Shown here: positions 43,922 through 53,269 of the stretch, in pieces
How the letters are laid out: every line of letters starts with the position of its first letter
Position numbering within the stretch: the stretch's first letter is position 1
From: CAVVGZ01 sp963841845
GTDB taxonomy: Bacteria; Chloroflexota; Anaerolineae; Anaerolineales; Anaerolineaceae
Length of the DNA: 64,000 nucleotides
Assembly: GCA_963841845.1 (NCBI GenBank)
Contig: CAWJEG010000012.1
Coordinates: 62,001-126,000, forward strand
Direction: 5' to 3'
Notes under the pieces: model-generated
Told to the model about the DNA's origin: nothing
Seen by the model: only the letters and a program-made list of their open reading frames with translations
Databases searched by the model: none
Program-made: the position numbers and the translations under genes

Positions 43922-46900
43922 ATGGCAGATTTTCTTTTCCAAGGACCACTTTCAGAAATTGATCCTGAGGTACAAAACTTAATCTCGCTTGAAAATGAAA
44001 GGCAATATCGAAAAATCATATTAATACCAAGCGAGAGTACGTCTCCCCTTTCAATTCGGGAAGCATTGGGATCATCATTCCAGAACATTTACGCAGAAGG
44101 TTATCCGGACGATGAAATGCGGTGGATGAATGAAAGTGAGATATTAGATTTTCCTGCCAGGTTGTCCTATTACCGCAGATATTCCGACCCCCGGTACTAT
44201 AAAGGGGTTGAATACGCCGATATCATTGAGTCTTTGGCCCGACGGCGCTGTGCAGAGACTTTTGCTGCCAATAAAATTACAGCCAATGATTTATTTGTCA
44301 ATGTCCAACCGCTCTCAGGCGCCCCGGCCAACAATGCTGTCTATGGAGCCTTGATCCAACCGGGAGATACAATACTCGGGATGAATTTACTCCATGGCGG
44401 TCACCTCAGCCATGGTTCTTCTGTAAATCGTTCTGGAAAACTCTATAAAGCAATACATTACACTGTCGACCCTGAAACAGAAAAAATTGACTACGACCAG
44501 GTAGAACAAATCGCAAGGGAAAACAATCCAAAGATTATTATCGCTGGCTATTCCTCTTACCCCTGGGTGCCGGATTGGGAACGTTTCAGGAAAATTGCTG
44601 ACTCAATAGGAGCTTACCTGCTTGCTGATGTCTCCCATATTGCTGGTTTAATTGCAGGCAAAGCCATTCCCTCCCCTGTAGGGCATGCCCATATTATTAC
44701 ATTCACCACCCACAAAACGATGATTGGCCCTCGCGGTGCTTGCATCATAACCAGTGATCCCTTGATGTATAAAAAAATTGACCGGTCCGTTTTCCCTGGT
44801 GAACAGGGTGGACCACATATGCACGCTGTCGCTGCTATGGCTGTATCCTTCAAGCTTGCCCAAACCGAAAAATTTAGATCCCTGCAAAAACAAATTATCC
44901 GAAACGCAATTGCACTTACTAACCAGCTGCAATCGAGAGGGGTGCGCATCCCTTATGGTGGGACCGACACACACCTTGGAAATTTAGACTGTAGCACGAT
45001 CAAGGGTCAAGATGGGTCTCCTTTATCAGGAGATATGGCAGCGCGAATCCTGGACATAGCCGGGATTGTAACCAATCGGAATACGATCCCCGGAGACAAA
45101 TCTGCACTATCTGCTTCTGGAATCCGTTATGGAACACCCTGGGTAACTCAGCGGGGCATGGCTGAATCTGATATGGTGGAAATTGCCAACCTGATGGCTG
45201 ATATTCTATTTTCGACCCAACCATATTCGATTGATACCCGTAAAGGGGATGCATTCAGAGCAAAAATTAATTTCGATGTCCTGGAAGATGTAAAAATCCG
45301 ATCCCGAAAAATTGCCGAGAGAGCTGCCATCGACTACTCTTACACCACAAGTGGTTACCCACACCATTATTATCTGGATGACAAACCAAAGTCATCTAAG
45401 GATTGGATTTGGTACTCCTTGGAAGGGGAGAATATCTATAATTTTGTAAATTATGCATTTTCTACTGACATCGGGGGAATAAATGTTGGAGAAAGCCAGA
45501 AAACCAGGCTGAATGCCCCTGTTGGAACGGTTGAAGGTATATTGAGTCACATTCGTCCTGGCCGGTTTCTTTTTGGCGTAGAATCCTCAAATTCCGCATT
45601 TGCGGCCACCTGGCTTAGAGCGCTATCGGATGGTTATACATATTTTGATCCGGATTTGGTCAGGCGTATGCCAGGACCGATTTCTATTATGGAAGTCGAT
45701 GCATCCACGCCGGAAAATGTCCATCATGCCAAAGATTCATCAACCAAACCATATTTCATTGGAAACAGGATTGCAAATGGTGTTGCCCTGCCAGAATTCA
45801 AATGGGAACCGCTTGAATCAGGCGGCACAAGACGGACACCTCTTTTTCAGATTCACAAAGATTCAGGTGCAAAAATCATCCCATTTGCAGGCTGGGAAAT
45901 GCCTGTCTGGTACACATCGGTTGCCGAAGAACACCTGGCCACGCGTACGGCAGCAGGATTATTTGATGTCTCCCACATGGGTGTTTACCAGGTGGAAGGT
46001 CATGAGGCATTGCCATTCCTGGACAGTGTGTGTGCAAATGATATCGGAACTATCGAATTAGGAGACTCCACATACACCCATTTCCTTGACCCCTCTGCCA
46101 ATGTTTTGGATGACCTTCTGGTTTACAGGCGAGCAAAAAATGTATTTCTGGTTGTTGTCAATGCTTCCAATGATGATAAGAACTGGGCATGGTTAAACGC
46201 AGTAAAGAACGGTGAGGTACGGGTAGATACGGGGCTGCCTTCGGCAGTTGTCTTCGGGAGAAACTGCAAATTGAGAAATTTGCGTGATCCCAAGGAAGGT
46301 GCCGAGATGCGTGTGGATATTGCTTTACAGGGACCGAAATCAAGAGAAATTCTACTTTCATTGGGTGCAGACGGCGAAACCCGCAAGAAAATCATGAACT
46401 TAAAACGAACACACCTGTGTGAAGTTACTCTTGGGGATTTTGACCTGATTGTTTCACGCACTGGATACACCGGAGAGAAATCGTCATATGAGCTGTTTAT
46501 TCATCCTGATAAAGCAGTAGAGTTATGGAAGGCAATTGTAAAAGCCGGTGAACCAAAAGGATTAAAACCGTGCGGTCTGGGTGCAAGGGATTCCCTGCGA
46601 ACGGAAGCTGGATTACCCCTATATGGACATGAGATGGGGGGAGAACTCAATCTGGGTGTAGCTGAGGCAGGTTTTGGGAGTTATGTTAAAACTTATAAAC
46701 CCTGGTTCATTGGTCGGGATGCATTCATAAAAAGAGAATCGGTACGTAAGGGTGAAGTGGTGCGCTTCAGATTCAATGATAAGGGCGTTCGCATGGCACA
46801 TTATGGGGATCCCGTAATTGATCGAAAAGGAAAAGTAATTGGGGTTGTAACAAGCTGCGCTATAGATAAAGAAGGTTTCCTCACCGGACAGGCTTTCCTG

Positions 46901-47041
46901 GATTTGAAATACCAGGAAGTTGGCACACAGATATTAATTTATCAAAGTGCCCCTGCCGTAACAGGAAAGGCACCGGCAAATCTTGAGTTGGGTGACCGTG
47001 CGGTTATACCTACCCCGGCTACGATCCTCAGCAGGTTCTAA
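43922..47041 (+). CDS. Serine hydroxymethyltransferase fused to glycine-cleavage aminomethyltransferase (GlyA-GcvT)
   Basis: 1039 residues in one uninterrupted frame. Residues 1-430 are SHMT: LSYYRRYSDPRYYKGVEYAD, LSGAPANNAVY, LLADVSHIAGLIAG, and PLP-lysine 265 in TTHKTMIGPRG. Residues of about 636-1039 are GcvT: FAGWEMPVWYTSVAEEHLAT, AAGLFDVSHMGVY, RTGYTGEKSSYELF, GLGARDSLRTEAGLPLYGHE. Residues 440-630 form a middle part that I cannot assign. Both enzymes move one-carbon units on tetrahydrofolate, so fusion could pass methylene-THF between serine/glycine interconversion and glycine cleavage. It has its own promoter, and an aminotransferase follows. gcvH and gcvP are absent here. Confidence 0.95.
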   Translation: MADFLFQGPLSEIDPEVQNLISLENERQYRKIILIPSESTSPLSIREALGSSFQNIYAEGYPDDEMRWMNESEILDFPARLSYYRRYSDPRYYKGVEYADIIESLARRRCAETFAANKITANDLFVNVQPLSGAPANNAVYGALIQPGDTILGMNLLHGGHLSHGSSVNRSGKLYKAIHYTVDPETEKIDYDQVEQIARENNPKIIIAGYSSYPWVPDWERFRKIADSIGAYLLADVSHIAGLIAGKAIPSPVGHAHIITFTTHKTMIGPRGACIITSDPLMYKKIDRSVFPGEQGGPHMHAVAAMAVSFKLAQTEKFRSLQKQIIRNAIALTNQLQSRGVRIPYGGTDTHLGNLDCSTIKGQDGSPLSGDMAARILDIAGIVTNRNTIPGDKSALSASGIRYGTPWVTQRGMAESDMVEIANLMADILFSTQPYSIDTRKGDAFRAKINFDVLEDVKIRSRKIAERAAIDYSYTTSGYPHHYYLDDKPKSSKDWIWYSLEGENIYNFVNYAFSTDIGGINVGESQKTRLNAPVGTVEGILSHIRPGRFLFGVESSNSAFAATWLRALSDGYTYFDPDLVRRMPGPISIMEVDASTPENVHHAKDSSTKPYFIGNRIANGVALPEFKWEPLESGGTRRTPLFQIHKDSGAKIIPFAGWEMPVWYTSVAEEHLATRTAAGLFDVSHMGVYQVEGHEALPFLDSVCANDIGTIELGDSTYTHFLDPSANVLDDLLVYRRAKNVFLVVVNASNDDKNWAWLNAVKNGEVRVDTGLPSAVVFGRNCKLRNLRDPKEGAEMRVDIALQGPKSREILLSLGADGETRKKIMNLKRTHLCEVTLGDFDLIVSRTGYTGEKSSYELFIHPDKAVELWKAIVKAGEPKGLKPCGLGARDSLRTEAGLPLYGHEMGGELNLGVAEAGFGSYVKTYKPWFIGRDAFIKRESVRKGEVVRFRFNDKGVRMAHYGDPVIDRKGKVIGVVTSCAIDKEGFLTGQAFLDLKYQEVGTQILIYQSAPAVTGKAPANLELGDRAVIPTPATILSRF

Positions 47042-47090
47042 TTATTTTATACTGGTGAGTAACAGGATTGCATAAATAAAGGAGAAATGA

Positions 47091-48308
47091 ATGCATACAT
47101 TCTGGGAGGACAGGTACGCGCATCGAACCGGCGCAATGCAGGATTCCGTCATTAGAGAACTGCTAAAACTAACCCAGCAACCGGAAATTATTTCATTCGC
47201 GGGCGGGTTGCCAGCTCCTGAGGTTTTTCCTCTGGATGAATTTCGCGCAGCCTGTGAGACAGTCCTCAGGGAAAAAGGGAGTATTGCTTTGCAGTACGGC
47301 ACTACGGAAGGGTATACACCGCTGCTTGAAATGATCTCACGCCATACTGCCCGCTATGGAATCAAGGTTACCATTGAAAATATCATGATCACCTCCGGAT
47401 CCCAGCAAGCACTCGATTTAATTGGGAAAATTTTTATTAACCGGGGCGATACACTTTTAGTTGAAGCACCGACATACCTGGGTGCTCTTCAGGCATGGGC
47501 TCCATATGGAGCCAGGTATATCACTATTGGGATGGATAATGATGGGATGATCACCGATCAACTCGAACAAAAACTCCGGTCGGGAATTAAATTTATTTAT
47601 GTCTTGCCCAATTTCCAGAATCCATCCGGAGTAACCCTGTCAATGGAAAGAAGGAAACACCTGGTTAATATTTCTAACCAGCATGGTATTCCCATAATTG
47701 AAGATGATCCTTACGGTCAGCTAAGGTTTGAAGGGGAGAATCTTCCATCAATTGAAGTATTGGATTGCCAGATGAATGAAAATGACGGGGATAGTTATTC
47801 TGGGAATGTTATTTACCTCAGCACTTTTTCTAAGATATTGGCTCCTGGTTTACGGTTGGGATGGGTGATAGCACCAAAGGAAGTGATCCGAAAACTTGTT
47901 CAGGCAAAACAGGGCACCGATCTTCATACTGCGACATTTAATCAAATGGTTGCCCATGAGGTTGGTCGAGCCGGTTTTTTCGACCGCCACGTATTGACAA
48001 TACGCGAAGTCTACAAACACCGGAGAAATATCATGTTGGAATCCCTTCAGGAATCAATGCCAGACGGAGTATGCTGGACAAAACCCCAGGGAGGACTTTT
48101 CCTGTGGGTAACCCTGCCCGAGCATATGGATACGAAAAAAATTTTCCTGGATGCAGTTAAAGAAAAAGTAGCATTTGTCCCTGGCGAATCCTTTTACCCA
48201 AATGAGGGTGGGACAAATTCGATGCGGCTTAATTTTTCTAACGCTACGCCTCAAAAAATCCAGGAGGGCATTTCACGTTTATCTAAAGTAATCCGCATGC
48301 ATTTGTAG
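47091..48308 (+). CDS. PLP-dependent aminotransferase, class I/II (LysN/2-aminoadipate type)
   Basis: 405 residues, fold-type I. N-terminal FAGGLPAPEVFPLDEF and LQYGTTEGYTPLLEM, typical of the MocR/LysN branch without the HTH domain. PLP lysine is in STFSKILAPGLRLGW. SD AAAGGAG before ATG 47091. It follows the SHMT-GcvT fusion by 49 bases and may share its transcript, hinting at an amino acid with one-carbon metabolism links. The precise amino acid cannot be told. A terminator follows. Confidence 0.9.
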   Translation: MHTFWEDRYAHRTGAMQDSVIRELLKLTQQPEIISFAGGLPAPEVFPLDEFRAACETVLREKGSIALQYGTTEGYTPLLEMISRHTARYGIKVTIENIMITSGSQQALDLIGKIFINRGDTLLVEAPTYLGALQAWAPYGARYITIGMDNDGMITDQLEQKLRSGIKFIYVLPNFQNPSGVTLSMERRKHLVNISNQHGIPIIEDDPYGQLRFEGENLPSIEVLDCQMNENDGDSYSGNVIYLSTFSKILAPGLRLGWVIAPKEVIRKLVQAKQGTDLHTATFNQMVAHEVGRAGFFDRHVLTIREVYKHRRNIMLESLQESMPDGVCWTKPQGGLFLWVTLPEHMDTKKIFLDAVKEKVAFVPGESFYPNEGGTNSMRLNFSNATPQKIQEGISRLSKVIRMHL

Positions 48309-48331
48309 AAAATCGTTACATATATTCAGAA

Positions 48332-48366
48332 AAATCGGTGCAGCCATCAAACAGCTGCACCGATTT
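48332..48366. terminator. Bidirectional terminator between aminotransferase and nucleoside kinase
   Basis: AAATCGGTGCAGC (48332-48344) and GCTGCACCGATTT (48354-48366) form a perfect 13-base stem with a nine-base loop, with short T-rich flanks on both sides. It serves the two converging genes. Confidence 0.8.
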
Positions 48367-48383
48367 ATTGTTAATTTATCCCG

Positions 48384-50105
48384 CTAATTCTTTTTCCAGA
48401 GCTTGAAATCTTTCAGATTTGATCGTCCTAAAAACTCCCGCAAAATCGAATTATCTGGAATTAATTCAACATCTGTCGGTAAAAACCATTCCAACAAAGT
48501 AAGCAGGCGCTTTGCTTCTATATATTCTGCTGTCCCATGCGGTACCTGCCTCAATAAAGGTTCAGCGTGAAGTTTAAGTGAGGAAAGTTCATATGCCAGG
48601 GCAGAATTAAACATTGCGTCTGCATTCTCCTGGTATGGAAAAATATAATTTTTCTCGCCAAAACGCACCGATGCCCAGCGGGATATCGTTTGCTGGGCGT
48701 TATAACCCCGCTCCCTTGCATCGCGAACAATCCGGCGAATTAATCTGCTGTCAGTTGTTGAAATTCGGTTTTGATGGTCCAGGTTTAATTGAGTCAGGAG
48801 GGATACATATAATCTGAATGTTGCACCAGCAGGTACAACCGGCAATAATCCCGGATTTAATCCATGGATGCCTTCCAAAATTATTAATTGATCTTGATTC
48901 AGTTTTAATACATCTCCGGGTTCACTCTGGCCAGTCTTGAAGTTGTAATGGGGAATCTGCACTTCCTTGCCTTGTATCAAATCCAGCAGATTTTTTCCCA
49001 TTAATGGGATATTTACCGCATCAATCGTCTCAAAATTATATTGTCCATTTTCATCCAGCGGTGTATTTTCACGATCCACAAAATAATTGTCCATCTCTAT
49101 CGGGATAGGAGAAATCCCCTGTGCCAGCAGTTGAATTGCCAGTCTTTTTGAAAAGGTGGTCTTTCCCGAGCAGGAAGGTCCTGCGATAAGGACAATTCTC
49201 TTTTTAGGCTTCCGTGTAACAATATCTTTAGCAATATCGGCAATTTTTTGCTCATGCAGCGCTTCAGATACAAGAATAACCTCCTGTATTCGATTGGCTG
49301 CAATAGCGTCATTTAGTGCCCCGACACTGTCAATTTCCAACCTTGTCAGCCAGTCACCATATTGAGTGAATGTCTCCAGCAGTCTTAGGCTCCCCGGCAT
49401 TGGCAAGATTTTTGTTGGCATATTCCTTCGGGGAAATCGCAGGATGAATCCTTTTCCCATTCGGGATAATTTAAACCATTTTAAATACCCTGTTGAAGGG
49501 ACCATGTAACCATGGTGGTAATCCTTGTGCTCCCCCAACTGATACAGAATAAGATAATCTTTGGTTCGATATTTCAGGAGCCGCAGCTTATCAAGATATC
49601 CTTTTTCCTCAAAATACCGGGTTGCTTTTTCGAGAGTAACTCTTTCACGGACAAAAGGCAGATTATCGGCAACCAATCTCCGCATATGCTCCTCTAATTC
49701 GCGAATTACTTTGGTGGGAACAGAATTCCACCCAATTACATGGCAGTAAAATCCTCCTGACGAAATCGCGTGATCAACAACTAGCTCGTCGGAAGAATAA
49801 AGGTCTTCAAATGCTTTTTCAAGCAGAAAAGTCAACGATCGCCGGTAGATCAATACGCCATCTGCATCAGACATACAAACCGGGGTGGCTTTTGAATCCA
49901 TATCTATCTTATAGGTTAATTCACGGAGTTCACCATTAATAATCGAACCAACAACAGGTATCTGGTTCCAAACAGGTAATTTTCTAAGGAAAAACTCCAC
50001 CGCAGTACCTCGCGGGCCTTCCAGGACAATACCATCAGGGAGATGGACTTCTACGGTTGATCTTGGACTATTTAATATTTGTATATTATCTTCAATATTT
50101 ACCAT
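48384..50105 (-). CDS. Nucleoside (uridine) kinase with TGS and tRNA-synthetase-editing-like N-terminal domains
   Basis: 573 residues. The N-terminal region has a TGS-like fold (VHLPDGIVLEGPRGTAVEF), then a ThrRS/AlaRS SAD-like domain (residues of about 100-220, with DHAISSGGFYCHVIG). The C-terminal third is a phosphoribulokinase/uridine kinase-type P-loop kinase: LIAGPSCSGKTTF, IEMDNYFVDRENTPLDENG, and ILEGIHGLNPGL. The same three-part arrangement occurs in bacterial nucleoside kinases. The expected reaction is ATP-dependent phosphorylation of a nucleoside. ATG 50105; divergent from the lipoate ligase gene. Confidence 0.9.
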   Translation of the reverse strand: MVNIEDNIQILNSPRSTVEVHLPDGIVLEGPRGTAVEFFLRKLPVWNQIPVVGSIINGELRELTYKIDMDSKATPVCMSDADGVLIYRRSLTFLLEKAFEDLYSSDELVVDHAISSGGFYCHVIGWNSVPTKVIRELEEHMRRLVADNLPFVRERVTLEKATRYFEEKGYLDKLRLLKYRTKDYLILYQLGEHKDYHHGYMVPSTGYLKWFKLSRMGKGFILRFPRRNMPTKILPMPGSLRLLETFTQYGDWLTRLEIDSVGALNDAIAANRIQEVILVSEALHEQKIADIAKDIVTRKPKKRIVLIAGPSCSGKTTFSKRLAIQLLAQGISPIPIEMDNYFVDRENTPLDENGQYNFETIDAVNIPLMGKNLLDLIQGKEVQIPHYNFKTGQSEPGDVLKLNQDQLIILEGIHGLNPGLLPVVPAGATFRLYVSLLTQLNLDHQNRISTTDSRLIRRIVRDARERGYNAQQTISRWASVRFGEKNYIFPYQENADAMFNSALAYELSSLKLHAEPLLRQVPHGTAEYIEAKRLLTLLEWFLPTDVELIPDNSILREFLGRSNLKDFKLWKKN

Positions 50106-50195
50106 TATTTCGCTCGCTCATGGAAAAGTATTTTATCACGGAGGGGCTTTCGAAAGGGGTATAATCCTGCTGGAATTAATTTAAAGGATCCAAAA

Positions 50196-51020
50196 ATGGA
50201 AAAAGCCAATTGGAGGTTGATAGTTTCATCATCCGGGCGCGGCGCCTGGAATATGGCTCTTGATGAAGCGATTTTAGAATCAGTTGGCAGTGGAGATTCC
50301 TTGCCAACCCTGAGGTTTTACGGGTGGAACCCAGCCTGTCTTTCAATTGGGTACGCCCAATCTATATCAGATATTGATTTTGAATCAATTCAACAACGCC
50401 AATGGGATGTTGTCCGCCGGCCAACTGGCGGGAAAGCAATTTGTCATTTCGACGAATTTACATATTCTGTTATTGCACCCCATGGAGAACCACGATTGGC
50501 AGGTGATGTCCTGCACAGCTACAGGAATGTTGCTCAGGCACTCCTGATGGGGCTGCATTTATTAGGGATTCCAGCCATTTCACTGCCAGAATATTCTACC
50601 GGTGGTGGTATGCGTGATACCGGCCCAATCTGCTTTGAGGTTCCCTCCAAATATGAAATTACGATTAATAATAGAAAAATAATCGGCAGCGCACAGGCGC
50701 GGAAGAAAGCAGGCATTCTACAGCACGGTTCTCTGCCCCTAAATGGAGATGGATTAGAAATTGTCCATGTATTGCGATTTGAGCCCGGAAAAAGCCGGAA
50801 AGATGCATCAAAGCACCTCTCCCAACGGGCTACCACTGCTTCGAAAGAACTTCATCGTGAGGTATCATGGGATGAAGTAGCCAATGCATTCGAAATTTCC
50901 TTTTCCCAGGCATTAAACATATGCCTAATAAATGCTGACCCAACTCACCAGGAAGAAAACCGGGCAGAAATCCTCGTGCTGGATAAGTACGATAACGAAA
51001 GTTGGACAAAAAGGATCTAA
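50196..51020 (+). CDS. Lipoate-protein ligase A-like (biotin/lipoate protein ligase fold)
   Basis: 274 residues starting MEKANWRLIVSSSGRGAWNM at ATG 50196, which follows AAAGGA; the longer in-frame extension is unlikely. The fold markers RRPTGGKAICHFDEFTYSV and FEVPSKYEITINNRKIIGSAQ with the catalytic-type Lys are visible, so it belongs to the lipoyl/octanoyl-transferase family. It may attach lipoate to GcvH or 2-oxoacid dehydrogenases, which would fit with the glycine-cleavage GcvT in this region. The C-terminal accessory domain of E. coli LplA is missing. Confidence 0.9.
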   Translation: MEKANWRLIVSSSGRGAWNMALDEAILESVGSGDSLPTLRFYGWNPACLSIGYAQSISDIDFESIQQRQWDVVRRPTGGKAICHFDEFTYSVIAPHGEPRLAGDVLHSYRNVAQALLMGLHLLGIPAISLPEYSTGGGMRDTGPICFEVPSKYEITINNRKIIGSAQARKKAGILQHGSLPLNGDGLEIVHVLRFEPGKSRKDASKHLSQRATTASKELHREVSWDEVANAFEISFSQALNICLINADPTHQEENRAEILVLDKYDNESWTKRI

Positions 51021-51030
51021 CCCTGGATGG

Positions 51031-51705
51031 TTATTTCTGGATGAAAGTCACTTTCTTATATCCAAAATTCTGTAAAAACCTTTGCAGAAATACTTCCCCA
51101 TTGATGCTGGCTTTTTCGATTATTCCGTCCTCCAGGGCAGCTTTCAGAATTTCCTCTTCGGCAACCTTCCGGGCGTTTGTTTCTAAATTCGTATCTCCTT
51201 TAGTTAAAATCCCCAAGGACCGGTCATATATATAGGACTTATCATTATCAAGGGTGGCGATAAACACCTCGGGTTCTGGAAGATGGATGATCAACTCTTC
51301 CCCTTGAATTTCAATATCATCCGGATTGATATCTGCAAGATCAATTCCAGCAATCACATTGCCATGTGCTACAAAAATCAAGCGGTCACCAAATAAAAAT
51401 TTAAATTCATTCTGTCCTATTTCGGCGGTGATTATTTTCTCTACCGAATATTGAATTGTTTCCAATCTGGAAAGGGATCGCATTTCATGAATAATGGAAA
51501 CAGGATCAGGCAGTATGGTAGGCGTAGGATGCATAAGTTCTGATACCTGAGTCCTGAGCTGCTGGTTGATATCTTCAACAGGTGCGATGACGCGATGAGT
51601 GGTTTGTTTGATGTTCTCAAATAGAATTAATGGCATCGCGATCATTGCCATTATCATGAGGATCATTATTCCCAATAATATAAACCAACGGTAATCTTTT
51701 CCCAT
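51031..51705 (-). CDS. DUF4230 membrane-anchored protein
   Basis: 224 residues. N-terminal helix (FILLGIMILMIMAMIAMPLIL), linker, and a domain with LETIQYSVEKIITAE, RLIFVAHGNVIAGIDLADI and LITGDTN-like turns, as in DUF4230. Good SD (GAGGA). Likely exported by the single helix with the domain outside. Function unknown. It converges with the lipoate ligase gene and diverges from the SanA-like gene. Confidence 0.85.
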   Translation of the reverse strand: MGKDYRWFILLGIMILMIMAMIAMPLILFENIKQTTHRVIAPVEDINQQLRTQVSELMHPTPTILPDPVSIIHEMRSLSRLETIQYSVEKIITAEIGQNEFKFLFGDRLIFVAHGNVIAGIDLADINPDDIEIQGEELIIHLPEPEVFIATLDNDKSYIYDRSLGILTKGDTNLETNARKVAEEEILKAALEDGIIEKASINGEVFLQRFLQNFGYKKVTFIQK

Positions 51706-51892
51706 TTGCTGTCCTCACACAAAACTAATTATGAAACTGTTAAATCTAAAATTGATTATAATCTCAGAAAGTTATTGCAATTTATGGTTTAAAACATGGA
51801 TTCAAAATTCCAGCCCAATCGCTGATGTTATCCATAATTCTAATAAGGGAAATGAATAAAACTAAAAATACCGATCCTATGGATATTCATCG

Positions 51893-52579
51893 ATGAAGAA
51901 AAACGATTTTCTCCGGAGCCAATCTATTCTTTTCATAAAAATTATCTTCCTAACCATTTTTGCTCTCCCATTATTAGGGTTCATATCGAGATTTATTACC
52001 CATATATATTCAACTCAAAAAATATATTCTGTAGATGATACCCCATCTTCACCGGTGGCAATTATCTTTGGAGCCGGTTTAAGGCGGGATGGATCTCCAA
52101 CCAATGTTTTAAAAGACCGGGTAGCCACCGGGGTGGATTTATATTTGTCTGGCAAAGTGCAAAAGTTATTAATGAGCGGAGATAACAGATTCCTGGATTA
52201 CAATGAACCCGGGGCAATGGCAGATTATGCACATGAACTTGGAGTGCCGCGGGAAGATATTATCCTGGATTACGCCGGAAGACGAACCTACGATACCTGT
52301 TACCGTGCAAAATATATCTTCCAACTCAAGGAAGCACTCCTGGTCACTCAGAGCTTTCACCTCCCCCGGGCACTATTTACCTGCAACCAACTTGGAATAA
52401 ATTCGATTGGTGTACTGGCTAACCGCAGATCCTACTCCAGGAACATATCCACTTTCTGGCAACTCAGGGAAATTCCTGCCACTTTGGTTGCCTTATGGGA
52501 TATATGGATCCACAAACCAGTCCCGGTATTAGGTAAACCTGAACCAATATTCCCAGCACAGGACACTTACAATCCGTGA
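51893..52579 (+). CDS. SanA/YdcF-like membrane protein (DUF218)
   Basis: 228 residues. N-terminal membrane helix (IIFLTIFALPLLGFI), then the DUF218 core: AIIFGAGLRRDGSPTNVLKD, KLLMSGDNR, and LLVTQSFHLPRALFTC. SanA of enterobacteria supports vancomycin exclusion; members are thought to act on cell-envelope precursors, but the reaction is not established. ATG 51893 is the first start in frame. About 90 bases lie before the HD-domain gene on the same strand. Confidence 0.9.
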   Translation: MKKNDFLRSQSILFIKIIFLTIFALPLLGFISRFITHIYSTQKIYSVDDTPSSPVAIIFGAGLRRDGSPTNVLKDRVATGVDLYLSGKVQKLLMSGDNRFLDYNEPGAMADYAHELGVPREDIILDYAGRRTYDTCYRAKYIFQLKEALLVTQSFHLPRALFTCNQLGINSIGVLANRRSYSRNISTFWQLREIPATLVALWDIWIHKPVPVLGKPEPIFPAQDTYNP

Positions 52580-52669
52580 ACGGGATTTGATAATTTCCAA
52601 CTGGCATAGTACTTGCAATTGAATAACTAGGAAATCAGGGATCAAGCGGAAATCGTACTTGGAGCAGAA

Positions 52670-53242
52670 ATGAACCGCGCAGATGCATATGCAATTGTAG
52701 AAGAATATATTAAGAATAATAACCTGATAAATCATATGTTATCGGTTGAAGCTGCGATGCGATTTTATGCTGAATCCTTGCAGCAGGATGCAGAAAAGTG
52801 GGGAATAACCGGACTTTTACATGATTTTGATTGGGAAATTCACCCAACCCTGGAACAACATCCCATGGCAGGGGCGCCGATTTTACGTTCAAAATCGGTT
52901 CCTGAAGACATTATCCAGGCAATTCTCAGTCATGCCGACCACAGCGGTGTTCCGAGACAAACCCTCATGGATAATGGATTATTTGCCTGTGATGAGATTA
53001 CTGGTTTGGTAACTGCAGTAGCGCTGGTAAGACCATCAAAATCACTCTATGATTTAACCGCCCAATCAGTAAAAAAGAAATGGAAGGATAAGGCTTTTGC
53101 TGCCGGTGCAAACAGGGCCGAAATTGAACAAGCTGCATCGGAATTCGGGGTTGAAATCTGGCAGCATGTAGATAACGTAATCATTGCAATGCGTCGTATC
53201 GCCCCCCAGTTGGGTTTAGAGGGAACATTAAGCAGTGCATAA
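52670..53242 (+). CDS. HD-domain hydrolase
   Basis: 190 residues with the metal-dependent phosphohydrolase pattern: His in NHMLSVEAA, HD in GLLHDFDWE, His in LSHADHSG and a later Asp in ALVRPSKSLYDL-like context. SD region GGAGCAG before the ATG at 52670. Likely acts on nucleotides or similar; no substrate can be told. The third gene in a plus-strand set with the SanA-like and TIM-barrel genes. Confidence 0.85.
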   Translation: MNRADAYAIVEEYIKNNNLINHMLSVEAAMRFYAESLQQDAEKWGITGLLHDFDWEIHPTLEQHPMAGAPILRSKSVPEDIIQAILSHADHSGVPRQTLMDNGLFACDEITGLVTAVALVRPSKSLYDLTAQSVKKKWKDKAFAAGANRAEIEQAASEFGVEIWQHVDNVIIAMRRIAPQLGLEGTLSSA

Positions 53243-53269
53243 ATATCAAATTCCTTTTGAGGATATACT

